A stretch of 62,500 bases of DNA from Rhizobiaceae bacterium. Its GTDB lineage: Bacteria > Pseudomonadota > Alphaproteobacteria > Rhizobiales > Rhizobiaceae. Position 1 is the first letter of the stretch; each line of letters begins with the position of its first letter. A model generated the notes under the pieces. It was not told the origin of the DNA. It saw nothing but the letters and a program-made list of their open reading frames with translations, and did not search any database. Shown piece by piece: positions 14,824-26,076 of this stretch. The translations under genes were made by a program, and so were the position numbers. The stretch lies in contig CAJPFN010000042.1 of NCBI GenBank assembly GCA_905339215.1, forward strand, positions 1 through 62,500, read 5' to 3'.

Positions 14824-15489
14824 TCAAAACAGCTTCTTTATAAATTCTCTTGCTTCACCTACCGGGTTCTTTATGATCTTTCCGATATCGTTGTTCTCGC
14901 CGCCGATGCCCAAAGCATCAAGAGCGGTTTGACGAGCTTCGTTGATAACGGAACTTTCGCCGCCGGTCGGATAACCGTTAAGGACAGCAGCCATATCTAC
15001 GTACAAAGCCTTTGGCGGCAGGAGCAAACTGGCTCCGCCCGTTGACACGAGGGCAACGACTTGAATGCTTATATTTATAAGCTGGTCGACAGGGGCCGAA
15101 GCTTCCACACATCCACGAAGCCGTCCTTGGAGATCCGCAGGGACAACTCCCTTAAGTTCCACCACTCGATCCTGAACACGATAGAATTCGGATTCCAAGT
15201 CGGCTCGCTCGCGAGTTAGCTGAGATAACTCATTCCCGAGTTCGGTTATCTTTGCGATGTTCGGCGGGATTTCCGCTGCTGCCTCCGCCATTTCGATAGA
15301 AATCTGAGTGCTCCTAGCATAAATAGCTCTTAGCCTATCCTCTATCTGAACGGTTCGGGTCAGTTGGTCTGCTAGTTCTACACTGACTTTCCGAATTTCT
15401 TGCTCGTATTGATTGACGCAATATGATGCAGCATACGATGTCGACGGCAGAAACAAAAGTCCAGCAGCCAATGCAAGCGCTCGTAACAT
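14824..15489 (-). CDS. Predicted periplasmic coiled-coil protein, unknown function
   Basis: From ATG 15489 the product has 221 residues and begins with a clear signal peptide (MLRALALAAGLLFLPSTSYA, cleavage after AYA/ASA-type site). A mostly helical, heptad-like region follows (LADQLTRTVQIEDRLRAIYA.., ELGNELSQLTRERADLESEF), then a hydrophobic stretch (NISIQVVALVSTGGASLLLP). The longer frame upstream to 15717 is rejected because the signal peptide would become internal. The gene is noticeably lower in GC than its neighbours, suggesting recent acquisition. No family was recognised; a role in the cell envelope is inference. Confidence 0.6.
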   Translation of the reverse strand: MLRALALAAGLLFLPSTSYAASYCVNQYEQEIRKVSVELADQLTRTVQIEDRLRAIYARSTQISIEMAEAAAEIPPNIAKITELGNELSQLTRERADLESEFYRVQDRVVELKGVVPADLQGRLRGCVEASAPVDQLINISIQVVALVSTGGASLLLPPKALYVDMAAVLNGYPTGGESSVINEARQTALDALGIGGENNDIGKIIKNPVGEAREFIKKLF

Positions 15490-15838
15490 CGGCGTTCTCC
15501 CGGTTGGAAAGACTACAATAGAGCGAAACTGTCTCACTCCGCAACACTTTGTTCGAATTGTCTCCCGAATAGTAGGTGTTAACGAAGACCTGCGGCTACC
15601 CAAGTGCGGGCGCCGGTGCAGGCGCATCTGATGCGCGTCCTGCCGAAGCGCGGGCTCGCCGACTATAATGGGCGCGGCGCGCCCGGAAACGCCTGAAAGA
15701 CTACCTATACGTTTCAAAGGGCTAGCAGGCGTGCCAGCTTTCCGTACGAAGCGCTCGAAACATGGGCCACTTCCCCCCGTTTGACCCTCCCCGCCGCTGC
15801 GCTAAGGTGATGCGGAGGCCGCAATTGAGGAGGAACCC
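15490..15838. other. Intergenic region between divergent genes
   Basis: About 350 bases. The left part near 15500-15590 is AT-richer and probably holds the promoter of the leftward periplasmic protein gene. A short palindrome GCGCATCTGATGCGC occurs near 15627-15641. The right end contains GAGGAGGAA, the ribosome site of the gene at 15839. No tRNA or other gene was recognised. Confidence 0.3.
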
Positions 15839-16177
15839 ATGGCTGAGGCGGACGGCTGGCGGCCGATGCGGACGGCGCCGCGCGACGGGACGCGCATCCT
15901 GGTGACGACGCGTCCCGTCGAGCAGGGGCCGGCCGAGGTCGACATGGCCTACTGGGCCAAGGCCGACCGCTACGGCATGGAGGGCTGGCGCGCCGCCGAT
16001 TCGCATCCCGGCCTGATCGTCGCCTATGCCGAGCCGGAACTGAAATGCTGGATGCCGATGCCCGGGGCCGGCGCCATGGCCGGTGCCGGCGCCGCGGCCG
16101 CGCCGGCAGCGCGGCCGGCAGTCATGCCGAAGCCCTACGAGGGCGAGGAGATCGAGACCGACGGCTCGGGGATCTGA
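15839..16177 (+). CDS. Conserved hypothetical protein (112 aa)
   Basis: The protein starts MAEADGWRPMRTAPRDGTRI and continues into a pattern common in small uncharacterised alphaproteobacterial proteins (‘W-P--TAPRDGT-ILV’, then ‘YWAKADRYGMEGW’). The C-terminal third is Ala/Pro-rich and probably disordered. A near-perfect ribosome site GAGGAGGAA lies six bases upstream of the ATG. No enzymatic motif is visible and no function can be given. Confidence 0.65.
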   Translation: MAEADGWRPMRTAPRDGTRILVTTRPVEQGPAEVDMAYWAKADRYGMEGWRAADSHPGLIVAYAEPELKCWMPMPGAGAMAGAGAAAAPAARPAVMPKPYEGEEIETDGSGI

Positions 16178-16190
16178 GGGTCCCGTCCCT

Positions 16191-16445
16191 TCATCTCGTC
16201 AACCGGTCATAGTCGGCGTGCGTGCCGATCCAGATCCAGGTCAGCCCGTCCTCGGTCTCGAGCGCCAGCGCACGGCAGTTTCCGCCGATACGAGCCGACC
16301 AGAGCTCCCCCACCTTCTTCAGCTGAAGCGAAGGATGCCGCGGGTCGTCCTTGAGCAAAGCGAAGTTCTTGTCGGCCAGCCGCCGGATCGCCTCGGGCAG
16401 TTCCTCGTAGGAATGCCAGAAGCTCGCGGTCGCGCGGTGGCTCAT
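16191..16445 (-). CDS. RelE/ParE-family toxin
   Basis: The 84-residue protein has the RelE/ParE fold signature: an N-terminal helix pair (SFWHSYEELPEAIRRLADKNFALL), the ‘P-HPSLQLKKVGELWSARIG’ strand with ‘H-L--K’, ‘CRALA’ and a final WIWIGTHADYDRLTR. RelE-like toxins cut ribosome-bound mRNA and ParE-like toxins poison gyrase; this one is closer to the HigB/RelE type by ‘W-WIG-H--Y’. The upstream gene (16469-16669), 23 bases away on the same strand, is the likely antitoxin. It ends close to the convergent gene at 15839. Confidence 0.72.
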   Translation of the reverse strand: MSHRATASFWHSYEELPEAIRRLADKNFALLKDDPRHPSLQLKKVGELWSARIGGNCRALALETEDGLTWIWIGTHADYDRLTR

Positions 16446-16468
16446 GGGATCGGACTATGCGGACCGGT

Positions 16469-16669
16469 TCAAAGCGGCCGCGTCTTTCCCGCCGCGATCT
16501 CGGCCTTCGCATCGGCGATCAGGCGATCGAGCCGCCCGGCCCTGACGTCGTTCTCCAGGCGCCGATCCCAGCGTTGCCAGCGCATCTCGTCGAACCATGC
16601 TGAGAAACGCTGCAACTCGTCGTCCGAGAGCGCGGCGACAAATTGTTCGAGCTGTTCGAGCCTGGTCAT
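16469..16669 (-). CDS. Probable antitoxin of the RelE-like toxin
   Basis: The 66-residue acidic protein (MTRLEQLEQFVAALSDDELQ, then RFSAWFDEMRWQRWDRRLE and a helical, Lys-rich end) resembles small antitoxins that precede RelE/ParE toxins in alphaproteobacteria. It has no obvious DNA-binding helix-turn-helix. Its position directly upstream of the toxin is the main evidence. Confidence 0.62.
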   Translation of the reverse strand: MTRLEQLEQFVAALSDDELQRFSAWFDEMRWQRWDRRLENDVRAGRLDRLIADAKAEIAAGKTRPL

Positions 16670-16773
16670 AGGACGACGCTACCACGACATCCGCGCTGCG
16701 GCAAAAGTGGCGCGCGCCGATGCGGGAGCGATTCGCCCCCCCTCTTATGTCGGGATCAGGAAACCGCCGCCCC

Positions 16774-19500
<2,727 letters not shown>

Positions 19501-19730
19501 CCAATGGTCCTTTCAATGCGAACGAGCCGGCGCGGAAACGGTGCGAGAACCCGCTACGGACGTATGAAACGCCGGTCTCATAACAGAAAAGCGCCCGGAA
19601 ATCGCTTCTGGACGCCAAGACGAAGGACAGATAAGAGGGGCCCCCGACGATGTCAACGGACGGGCGCCGCCGTCGCGCGTGCGCGGTCCGGCCTTTGCCC
19701 GGCACACATTTCCACCGGAGAAACCACCCG

Positions 19731-20591
19731 ATGATCCCAGTCCTCCGCCGCCTGCCGCTCGTCCGCGCCGGCATCGCCCTCGGTTTCCTCGCGCTCGCCG
19801 CGGCGCCGGGCTTCGCCCAGGAGGACAAGGTCGTCGCCACGATCAACGGCAAGCCGGTCACCGAGGCCGACATCGCGCTGGCGGTCTCCGACCTCGACGA
19901 ACAGTTCGCCCGCCTGCCCGAGGAGCAGCGCCGCGCCGCCGCGCTCTCGGCGATCATCGAGATCCGCCTGATGGCCGAAGAAGCCGCCGCCAAGGGCATC
20001 GACAAGGACGCCGCCTTCCAGCGGCGCATGGTCTTCCTCCAGCAGCGCGCGCTGCACGCCGCGGTGATCGACAACGAGATCGCCGGCAAGATCACCGAGG
20101 AGGAGGTGCGCGCCCGCTACGACCAGCAGATCGCGGCGACGCCGCCAACCAACGAGGTCAAGGCGCGCCACATCCTGGTGAAGACCAAGGAAGAGGCCGA
20201 GGCGATCATCAAGCGGCTCGACGCCGGCGAAAGCTTCGAGGACATCGCCAAGGAGGTTTCGACCGATCCCGGCTCGGGCGCCAACGGCGGCGACCTCGGC
20301 TGGTTCGGCCCCGGCCAGATGGTGCCGGAGTTCGAGCAGGCGGCCTTCGCCCTGGAGGTCGGCGCCCATTCGAAGGAGCCGGTCCAGTCGCAGTTCGGCT
20401 GGCACATCATCAAGGTCGAGGACAAGCGCCAGCAGCAGCCGCCGGCCTTCGAACAGGTCAAGGAGCAGTTCCGCTCGATGCTGCTGCGCGAGAAGTACTT
20501 CGCCCTCGTCGAGGCGCTGCGCAGCAAGGCGGCGGTCGATATCGCCGACCCCGAGCTGAAGAAGGCCGTCGAGGCCGAGCAGGCGAAGTAG
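19731..20591 (+). CDS. Periplasmic parvulin-type peptidyl-prolyl isomerase
   Basis: The 286-residue protein starts with a signal peptide ending ALAAAPGFA-QED, followed by a SurA-like N-terminal helical segment (KVVATINGKPVTEADIALAV) and a rotamase domain at about 140-235: EVKARHILVKTKEEAEAIIK, SGANGGDLGWFGPGQMVPEF, FGWHIIKVED. It assists folding of exported proteins by isomerising prolyl bonds. Being divergent from secA fits a link to export. ATG 19731 is chosen because it places the signal peptide at the start, with GGAG ten bases upstream. Confidence 0.9.
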   Translation: MIPVLRRLPLVRAGIALGFLALAAAPGFAQEDKVVATINGKPVTEADIALAVSDLDEQFARLPEEQRRAAALSAIIEIRLMAEEAAAKGIDKDAAFQRRMVFLQQRALHAAVIDNEIAGKITEEEVRARYDQQIAATPPTNEVKARHILVKTKEEAEAIIKRLDAGESFEDIAKEVSTDPGSGANGGDLGWFGPGQMVPEFEQAAFALEVGAHSKEPVQSQFGWHIIKVEDKRQQQPPAFEQVKEQFRSMLLREKYFALVEALRSKAAVDIADPELKKAVEAEQAK

Positions 20592-20653
20592 GGCTTTCGT
20601 CCCCGACCGCTCGAACGAACGCGGGCCGGCGCGACCGGCCTGCGAAAACGCCG

Positions 20654-21460
20654 CTATTGCGCCGTCCAGCCGCCGTCGATCGGGATCGCCGTGCCGGTGA
20701 CGTTGTGGGCGATCGGCGAGGAAAGCCACAGCGCCAGCTGGCCGATCTCGGCCGGATCCGACATGCGCCGCGACGGCTGCTTCTCGCCGAGCAGCGAGCG
20801 CACGCCGGCCTCGCGGTCGCCGCCGACCTCCGCCGCGCGCGCCATCACCTGCGGCTCGATCAGCGACGTCTCGGTCCAGCCCGGGCAGATGCAGTTGACG
20901 GTGACGCCGCCCGAGCGGCGGTCGCCCCTGTCGGCATATTCCAGCGCCGCTACCTTGCTCAGTCCGACCAGGCCGAACTTGGAGGCGACGTAGGGCGCCT
21001 TGGCGACCGAGGCGACGAGTCCGTGGACGGAGGCGATGTTGACGACGCGGCCGTAGCCGCGCTCGGCCATGCCGGGAAGGGCCAGCCGCATGGTGTGGAA
21101 GGCGCCGGAGAGATTGACGGAGATGATCGTGTCCCAGATCTCCGGCGTCGCCTCGGCAAGCGTCACCGTGCGCTGCACGCCGGCATTGTTGACCAGCACG
21201 TCGGGGCCGCCCCAGGCGGCGAGGTCGCGCATCATCGCCTCGATGGCCGCGACCTGGCGCATGTCGGCGTCGTAGAAGCGGACTTCCGGCGCGCCGGCGG
21301 CGAGCACTTCCGCGCGCGCCGCCTCCACCTGGGCGGCATCGGCCAGCCCGTGCAGCGCCACCCGCGCGCCTGCCGAGGCCATCGCCTTCGCGATCGCCAG
21401 CCCGATCCCCTGCACCGACCCGGTGACCAGCGCCGTCCTGCCTTCGAGAAACCTGTCCAT
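20654..21460 (-). CDS. Short-chain dehydrogenase, 3-hydroxybutyrate dehydrogenase-like
   Basis: The 268-residue protein has the full SDR pattern: TGSVQGIG (13-20) for NAD(P) binding, NNAG (91-94), N116, S144, and YVASK with Y157 and K161. The active-site stretch NIASVHGLVASVAKAPYVAS closely follows D-3-hydroxybutyrate dehydrogenases, which interconvert 3-hydroxybutyrate and acetoacetate in poly-hydroxybutyrate turnover. Convergent with the isomerase gene; a GGCCGG-N5-CCGGCC hairpin (20624-20640) without a T-tract lies between them. The substrate is inferred from motif similarity only. Confidence 0.82.
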   Translation of the reverse strand: MDRFLEGRTALVTGSVQGIGLAIAKAMASAGARVALHGLADAAQVEAARAEVLAAGAPEVRFYDADMRQVAAIEAMMRDLAAWGGPDVLVNNAGVQRTVTLAEATPEIWDTIISVNLSGAFHTMRLALPGMAERGYGRVVNIASVHGLVASVAKAPYVASKFGLVGLSKVAALEYADRGDRRSGGVTVNCICPGWTETSLIEPQVMARAAEVGGDREAGVRSLLGEKQPSRRMSDPAEIGQLALWLSSPIAHNVTGTAIPIDGGWTAQ

Positions 21461-21693
21461 CGTCCTGCCGCTCCTGCTCCCGATTGCGATATCGGGCTCC
21501 TTCTAGCCAATCCGCGCGCCGCATTCGACAGGAACCTGCTGTCACCCGGCGTGAGGGCGGTTTGCCGCGCAGTCGGTGGTCACGCATTGTTTACTTTCCG
21601 CTGCGGCAGGTCGACTTGCCACCGGCCGTGCGCATGCTGTCCAATCGTCAGGATGGACGTCGTCCCACGACCCGTCCGGCCGAAACGGTGCTC

Positions 21694-23439
21694 ATGGAGA
21701 AGGCGCCCGCCCCGAGAGGCATCGAGCATTCCGCTCCCGCCAGCCTGGTGGAGATGATCTATGCGTCGGTGCTCGAGCCGGCGCGCTACGACGACCTGAT
21801 GGCGATCTGGCAGGCGCATGTCGAGACGCTCCTGAAGAAGGGCGACGACACCGCGCCTACGACCGTCTCCCAGGAAGGCAGCGAGGTCGAGCGGCATTTC
21901 CTGCGCGCCTTCGCCATCCTCGAGCGGCTCGGGCGCCCGGCCGAGGCGAACCGGTCGCTGGAGGCCATGCTCGACGTCAATCCGCGGCCGTCGATGCTCA
22001 TCTCGGCCGACGGCCGCATCGTTCTCTGCAACGCGCCGGCGCAGGTGCAGTTCGGTGCCAGGCCGGGATCGTCGCTCTACGACCTTGACCTCGAGGCGAG
22101 CGGCCGCGCCAGCCTGAAGATGGCGCTTTCCGGACTGGGCAGCGAACCGGTCGGCAAACTGCTGACGGTGTGCCGGATTCTCTCCGGCCACGACGGCGCC
22201 GCGCCTGTGTTGGCCCTGGCGCGGGCGCCACGCCCCGAGGGGGAACCGCCCCTGGCGCTGCTCTCGATCGCCGAGATCGGCTGGAGCGAACGCATCGGCT
22301 CTATCCTCCAGGGCGTCTTCGGCCTGACGGAAGCCGAATGCGACGTCACCAGGGGCATCACCGCCGGAGCAACGGTCGACCAGATCGCCGCGACGCGAGC
22401 CCGCTCGATCAAGACCGTGCGCACGCAAATGAAGGCCATCCTGCGCAAGCTCGATGTCAGGACGCAGGCCGAACTCGTGCGCCTCGTCGCATCGCTGACC
22501 CAGATCGACCTGTCCTCCCAGTCCTACGGGTCGGCGCCGGCTACCAAGATCGCGCACGAGCGCGCCGCACTGGCGCGGCCGGGCGGCAGGACGCTCGGAG
22601 TCGTCGTGCTCGGCCCGCGGGACGGGCGCCCGGTCCTCTTCGTCCACGGCATGCTCGACGGGCATGGCGCCACGGCGCGATGCCTGGATGAGTTGCAGAA
22701 GCGCAACCTCCGCCTGATTGCGCCGGTGCGGCCCTGCTTCGGCGCGTCGGGACCCGATCCCGCGACCGGCCCGGCGCCGCTGAAGTTCGCTGCCGACGTC
22801 ACCGCGGTCCTCGACCAATTCGGCGTCGAGCGTTGCCCCGTGATCGGCCACATGGCGGGCTCGGTCTACGCCTTCGCAACGGCCGCCGCGCTCGGCGACC
22901 GCATCACCGCTATCGTCTCGGTCTCCGGTGGTGTGCCGATCGTCAGCCCGCGGCAGTTCGCGATCATGACGCCACGGCAGCGGATCGTCGCCTACACGGC
23001 GAAATACACGCCGCGCCTGCTTCCGCTGATCCTGCGCTCGGGCATCGCGCTGCTCGACGCCGGCGGCCAGTACGCCTTCATGAAGGCGCTCTACGAGGAC
23101 GCCCCCGTCGACTTCGCCATAGCGCGGCGGCCGGAGGTCTTTCCTGTCCTGTGCGACGGCTACCGCCTGACGGTCGCCCAGGGCCACAAGGCGTTCGAGA
23201 TCGATGCGCAGGAAGTGGTCCGCGACTGGTCGGCTTTCGTCGACGGGTCGCGGCAGCCGATCGCGCTGGTCCACGGCCGCCACGATCCCGTCGTTCGTAT
23301 CGAAACCGTGCGCGACTTCGCCGGGCGCTATGCCTCCCGGGCGAGCCTGTGCGAGGTCGAGGACGAGGGACAGCTCATCTTCTATTCGCGGCCGGAAATC
23401 GTCCTCGACCATGTCGAGGCCTTCGCCGGGCCGGGCTGA
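21694..23439 (+). CDS. PAS-like/LuxR-HTH regulator fused to a degenerate alpha/beta-hydrolase
   Basis: The 581-residue protein has an unusual order. Residues about 80-200 form a PAS-like sensor (PRPSMLISADGRIVLCNAPA), 210-270 a LuxR-type helix-turn-helix (LTEAECDVTRGITAGATVDQ, KTVRTQMKAILRKLDVRTQA), and 303-575 an alpha/beta-hydrolase fold (GRPVLFVHGMLDGHG). The nucleophile elbow reads G385-H-M387-A-G389 where G-x-S-x-G is expected, and the usual catalytic His near the end is Q560 in DEGQLIF. The Asp (D531 in GRHDPVV) is kept. The domain is therefore probably a ligand sensor rather than an esterase. ATG 21634 is an alternative start. Two related LuxR-type genes follow on the same strand. Confidence 0.78.
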   Translation: MEKAPAPRGIEHSAPASLVEMIYASVLEPARYDDLMAIWQAHVETLLKKGDDTAPTTVSQEGSEVERHFLRAFAILERLGRPAEANRSLEAMLDVNPRPSMLISADGRIVLCNAPAQVQFGARPGSSLYDLDLEASGRASLKMALSGLGSEPVGKLLTVCRILSGHDGAAPVLALARAPRPEGEPPLALLSIAEIGWSERIGSILQGVFGLTEAECDVTRGITAGATVDQIAATRARSIKTVRTQMKAILRKLDVRTQAELVRLVASLTQIDLSSQSYGSAPATKIAHERAALARPGGRTLGVVVLGPRDGRPVLFVHGMLDGHGATARCLDELQKRNLRLIAPVRPCFGASGPDPATGPAPLKFAADVTAVLDQFGVERCPVIGHMAGSVYAFATAAALGDRITAIVSVSGGVPIVSPRQFAIMTPRQRIVAYTAKYTPRLLPLILRSGIALLDAGGQYAFMKALYEDAPVDFAIARRPEVFPVLCDGYRLTVAQGHKAFEIDAQEVVRDWSAFVDGSRQPIALVHGRHDPVVRIETVRDFAGRYASRASLCEVEDEGQLIFYSRPEIVLDHVEAFAGPG

Positions 23440-23451
23440 CTCTACATTCCT

Positions 23452-23471
23452 CATACACCACGTGGTGTATG
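23452..23471. promoter_or_regulatory. 20-bp perfect palindrome, candidate LuxR-type operator
   Basis: CATACACCACGTGGTGTATG is a perfect 20-base palindrome centred on CACGTG. It lies 12 bases after the stop of the fused LuxR/hydrolase gene and about 83 bases before the next LuxR-type gene. Its length and symmetry match dimeric LuxR-type operators. It could also be a stem without a T-tract, but with no loop it is poor as a terminator. Confidence 0.55.
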
Positions 23472-23554
23472 TACCCGGGACGGCGATGTCCTAGGCTTCC
23501 CCAGCGTCACGGAACACAGACCGGCGGAGAGCCGGCACCGGACCAGGAGGGAAG

Positions 23555-24700
23555 ATGCCAGCCGTTCATCCGGACATCGACAGGCTGTCCAGCACCATCG
23601 CGGCGGTCTACGATAGCGCCATCGATCCCGGCCGATGGCCGGAAGCGCTCGAACAGACGGCGGGCCTTCTCGGGGGGCGCACCGCCTCGATCGGCATCAG
23701 CGACGCCGTCACGCGCGAGACCATCATGCGCACGTCCTGGGGCGTTCCCGAGCCCTACCTGTCAAACTATGCGGAGTATGTGGCGACCATGCCATTCTAC
23801 GCGCTCTACGCGCAGATGGCCGTGGAGGAGGCAAAGGCCGGCTCGACGATGTACGACATGGGTGAGTTCCGCAGCTCCCTGTTCTATCGCGAGTGGGCGA
23901 AGCCTCAGGGCCTCGAAGACGTCGCCGCCCTCTGTCTCATGAACGACAGGCACCGCTTCGGCATCTTCGGCGTGAACATCGGCGACGACCGGGACCTCGC
24001 CGGGCCGGCCGACATCGAGGTCCTCAAGCTGCTCGCCCCGCACGTGCGCCGCGCGGCCACGATCGGCGACCTGCTCGACGTCAGCGCACTGTCGGCGGCG
24101 CGCATGGAAGCCGCGCTCGACATCCTTGCCACCGGCATCATGCTGGTCGACACGGAACTTCGCGTCCTGCACGCCAACCGGGCCGCCGCGAGGCTTCTCG
24201 ACGCGGGCGAAGGCCTCGGTTATGCGTCCGGCCGCCTGTCGGCGCGATGGCCGACGGCCAACGCCGCGATCCAGACGGCTGTGGCACGGGCCGCGCAGGG
24301 CGACCTCGCCATAGGCCGGGCCGGCTTCAGCCTGCCGGTGCCGCGCGACGGACAGGCCGCGGCCATCCTTCACGTCCTGCCGATCCCGCACAGCCAACCC
24401 CGGCGCGAACTGGCGCCGCGCGCCGCCGCCGCGATTTTCGTCGCCTCCGCCGACGCTCCGCCGAGCGCGCCGGTCGATGCGCTGGCGGCGCTCTACGATC
24501 TCAGCCGCGCCGAGGCTATGACCCTCGAGCAGATCGGCGCTGGCCGGTCACCGTCCGAGGCGGCGGCCAAGCTCGGCGTCTCGGTCAGCACGGTGAAATC
24601 ACACCTCGTCCGCGTCTTCAGAAAGACAGGAACCTCCCGCCAGCCGGAACTGGTGCATCTGGTCGGATCGCTGTCAGTCTCGATCGGAGCGCCGGCTTGA
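23555..24700 (+). CDS. LuxR-family helix-turn-helix regulator with PAS-like sensor
   Basis: The 381-residue protein has an N-terminal sensor region (about 10-180), a PAS-like segment (MEAALDILATGIMLVDTELR, VLHANRAAARLL) and a C-terminal LuxR-type helix-turn-helix at about 315-370 (LSRAEAMTLEQIGAGRSPSE, STVKSHLVRVFRKTGTSRQP). There is no receiver domain. It shares architecture with the following gene and with the front half of the preceding one, so the three are paralogues. A good AGGAGGGA ribosome site precedes the ATG. The ligand and targets are unknown. Confidence 0.8.
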   Translation: MPAVHPDIDRLSSTIAAVYDSAIDPGRWPEALEQTAGLLGGRTASIGISDAVTRETIMRTSWGVPEPYLSNYAEYVATMPFYALYAQMAVEEAKAGSTMYDMGEFRSSLFYREWAKPQGLEDVAALCLMNDRHRFGIFGVNIGDDRDLAGPADIEVLKLLAPHVRRAATIGDLLDVSALSAARMEAALDILATGIMLVDTELRVLHANRAAARLLDAGEGLGYASGRLSARWPTANAAIQTAVARAAQGDLAIGRAGFSLPVPRDGQAAAILHVLPIPHSQPRRELAPRAAAAIFVASADAPPSAPVDALAALYDLSRAEAMTLEQIGAGRSPSEAAAKLGVSVSTVKSHLVRVFRKTGTSRQPELVHLVGSLSVSIGAPA

Positions 24701-25806
24701 CCGGCGGAATCGCCATCTCGCAATCCGCCTCCGAACTGTCCCTTGCCCTATCGCGGATCTATGCCGCATCCCTTGACGCCAGCGCCTGGCCGTCCGCGAT
24801 CGAGGCGGCTGCCCGCCTGGTCGGCGCCGATGCCGCGGCCAGCATCTTCCACGGATGCGGCGGCGCGATCGGTATGAGCGTCGCGTGGGACCGCCGCGCC
24901 GGCACCCTTGAACTTGCGGCCGATGCCGCGCATGCCATCGCCGGCCTGTGCGCGGGAATGGGCAGCGGCGCGGTGCGCCGGATCGGCCAGGCCATATACC
25001 TTCCTTCCGGCGGCACCGCGCCACCAGCACGGTGGACGGAAAACGAAGCTCCGGCCGAAACCATCGTCGGTCGATTCGGCCTGGGCAGCGCCGGCTCGGG
25101 GATCGTCGCGTTCCTGTTCAGCAAACGCCGGGAGGAGGATGCCCTGGCCGATGTCGAGCGGCTCCTGCCGCACATCGCGCGGGCATCCGCCATCGGCACT
25201 CGGCTGGACCGCTGCCGCGAGGCGGCAGCGCGCGCAGAAATCCTGCTCGACGGCCTCGGTGCCGGCATCGTGCTCGTCACCGACCGGCTGCGCATCATCC
25301 ACCTCAACCGCGCGGCGAGGGCGCTGCTGGCACGCGGCGACTGTCTGCAGAGCGAGGACGGCATCATCCACGCCAGGGCGCCGCGCACGACACGCGACCT
25401 CGCCGAGGCCGTGGCGCGCACCGCGCGAGCGCCGGGCGGCGGAGCGGTGACGATCGCCGCGTTCCGCGATGCCGCTTCCCCGGTCGTGCTGCATGTCGTC
25501 GGCCTCGAATCGCGAGCCTTCGCGATCTCGATGGCCGACAGGCCGTGTGCGGCGATCGTCGTGATGATCCCGAACCGGCTGCCGGGCCACGTGCTCGATG
25601 CGGTCGCGGACCTCTACGACCTGACGCCTGCGGAGGCGGCGGTCTTCGCCCAGATCGCCAACGGCAAGACGCCGGCCGAGGTGGCGCAGACACTCGGCAT
25701 CGCCGCGAGCACCGTGCGGACCCATCTGCTGCGGCTGTTCGACAAGACCGGGGTCCGCCGCCAGGCAGACCTCGTGCGGCTGGCGCGCGACCTGTCACTG
25801 CCCTGA
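24697..25806 (+). CDS. LuxR-family helix-turn-helix regulator, third paralogue
   Basis: A TTG at 24697 overlaps the previous stop in TTGA, with GGAG at 24686-24689 seven bases upstream, so I start here (369 residues, LTGGIAISQSASELSLALSR). The protein repeats the neighbour's layout: ‘LSRIYAASLDASAWPSAIEA’ resembles the neighbour's ‘IAAVYDSAIDPGRWPEAL’, a PAS-like part (AEILLDGLGAGIVLVTDRLR, IIHLNRAARALL) and a LuxR-type helix-turn-helix at about 307-366 (LTPAEAAVFAQIANGKTPAE, STVRTHLLRLFDKTGVRRQA). The overlap implies translational coupling with the upstream regulator, perhaps as a heteromeric pair. Confidence 0.78.
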   Translation: MTGGIAISQSASELSLALSRIYAASLDASAWPSAIEAAARLVGADAAASIFHGCGGAIGMSVAWDRRAGTLELAADAAHAIAGLCAGMGSGAVRRIGQAIYLPSGGTAPPARWTENEAPAETIVGRFGLGSAGSGIVAFLFSKRREEDALADVERLLPHIARASAIGTRLDRCREAAARAEILLDGLGAGIVLVTDRLRIIHLNRAARALLARGDCLQSEDGIIHARAPRTTRDLAEAVARTARAPGGGAVTIAAFRDAASPVVLHVVGLESRAFAISMADRPCAAIVVMIPNRLPGHVLDAVADLYDLTPAEAAVFAQIANGKTPAEVAQTLGIAASTVRTHLLRLFDKTGVRRQADLVRLARDLSLP

Positions 25807-26076
25807 ACCGTCTCCACCAAACGGTTGAGCGGAACCCGCACGCGATCGACCGTTCGGCGGTCGTGCCGGCTGCGGCCGCGGGCTAGCCTCCCACCGTTCA
25901 ACAGCCTCGACGCCGCGGCAGACGGACCGGTTCCCTTCGCGGATCCGAGCGGAGGGGCAAGGATCGGGAGTTCGGATGCTCGTCCGGAACAACGCAGCGC
26001 GCATGGGCCGGCGCAAACGCGAAGCGGTCTCACCGCCTTCGGCTTCGCGGCGGTCGACCTCCGGCGGAGCCGCCTG

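Noticed and set aside
20624-20640. Terminator between the isomerase and SDR genes
   Set aside because: The GGCCGG-N5-CCGGCC stem is only six pairs and has no T-tract on either side, so it is noted in the SDR entry only.
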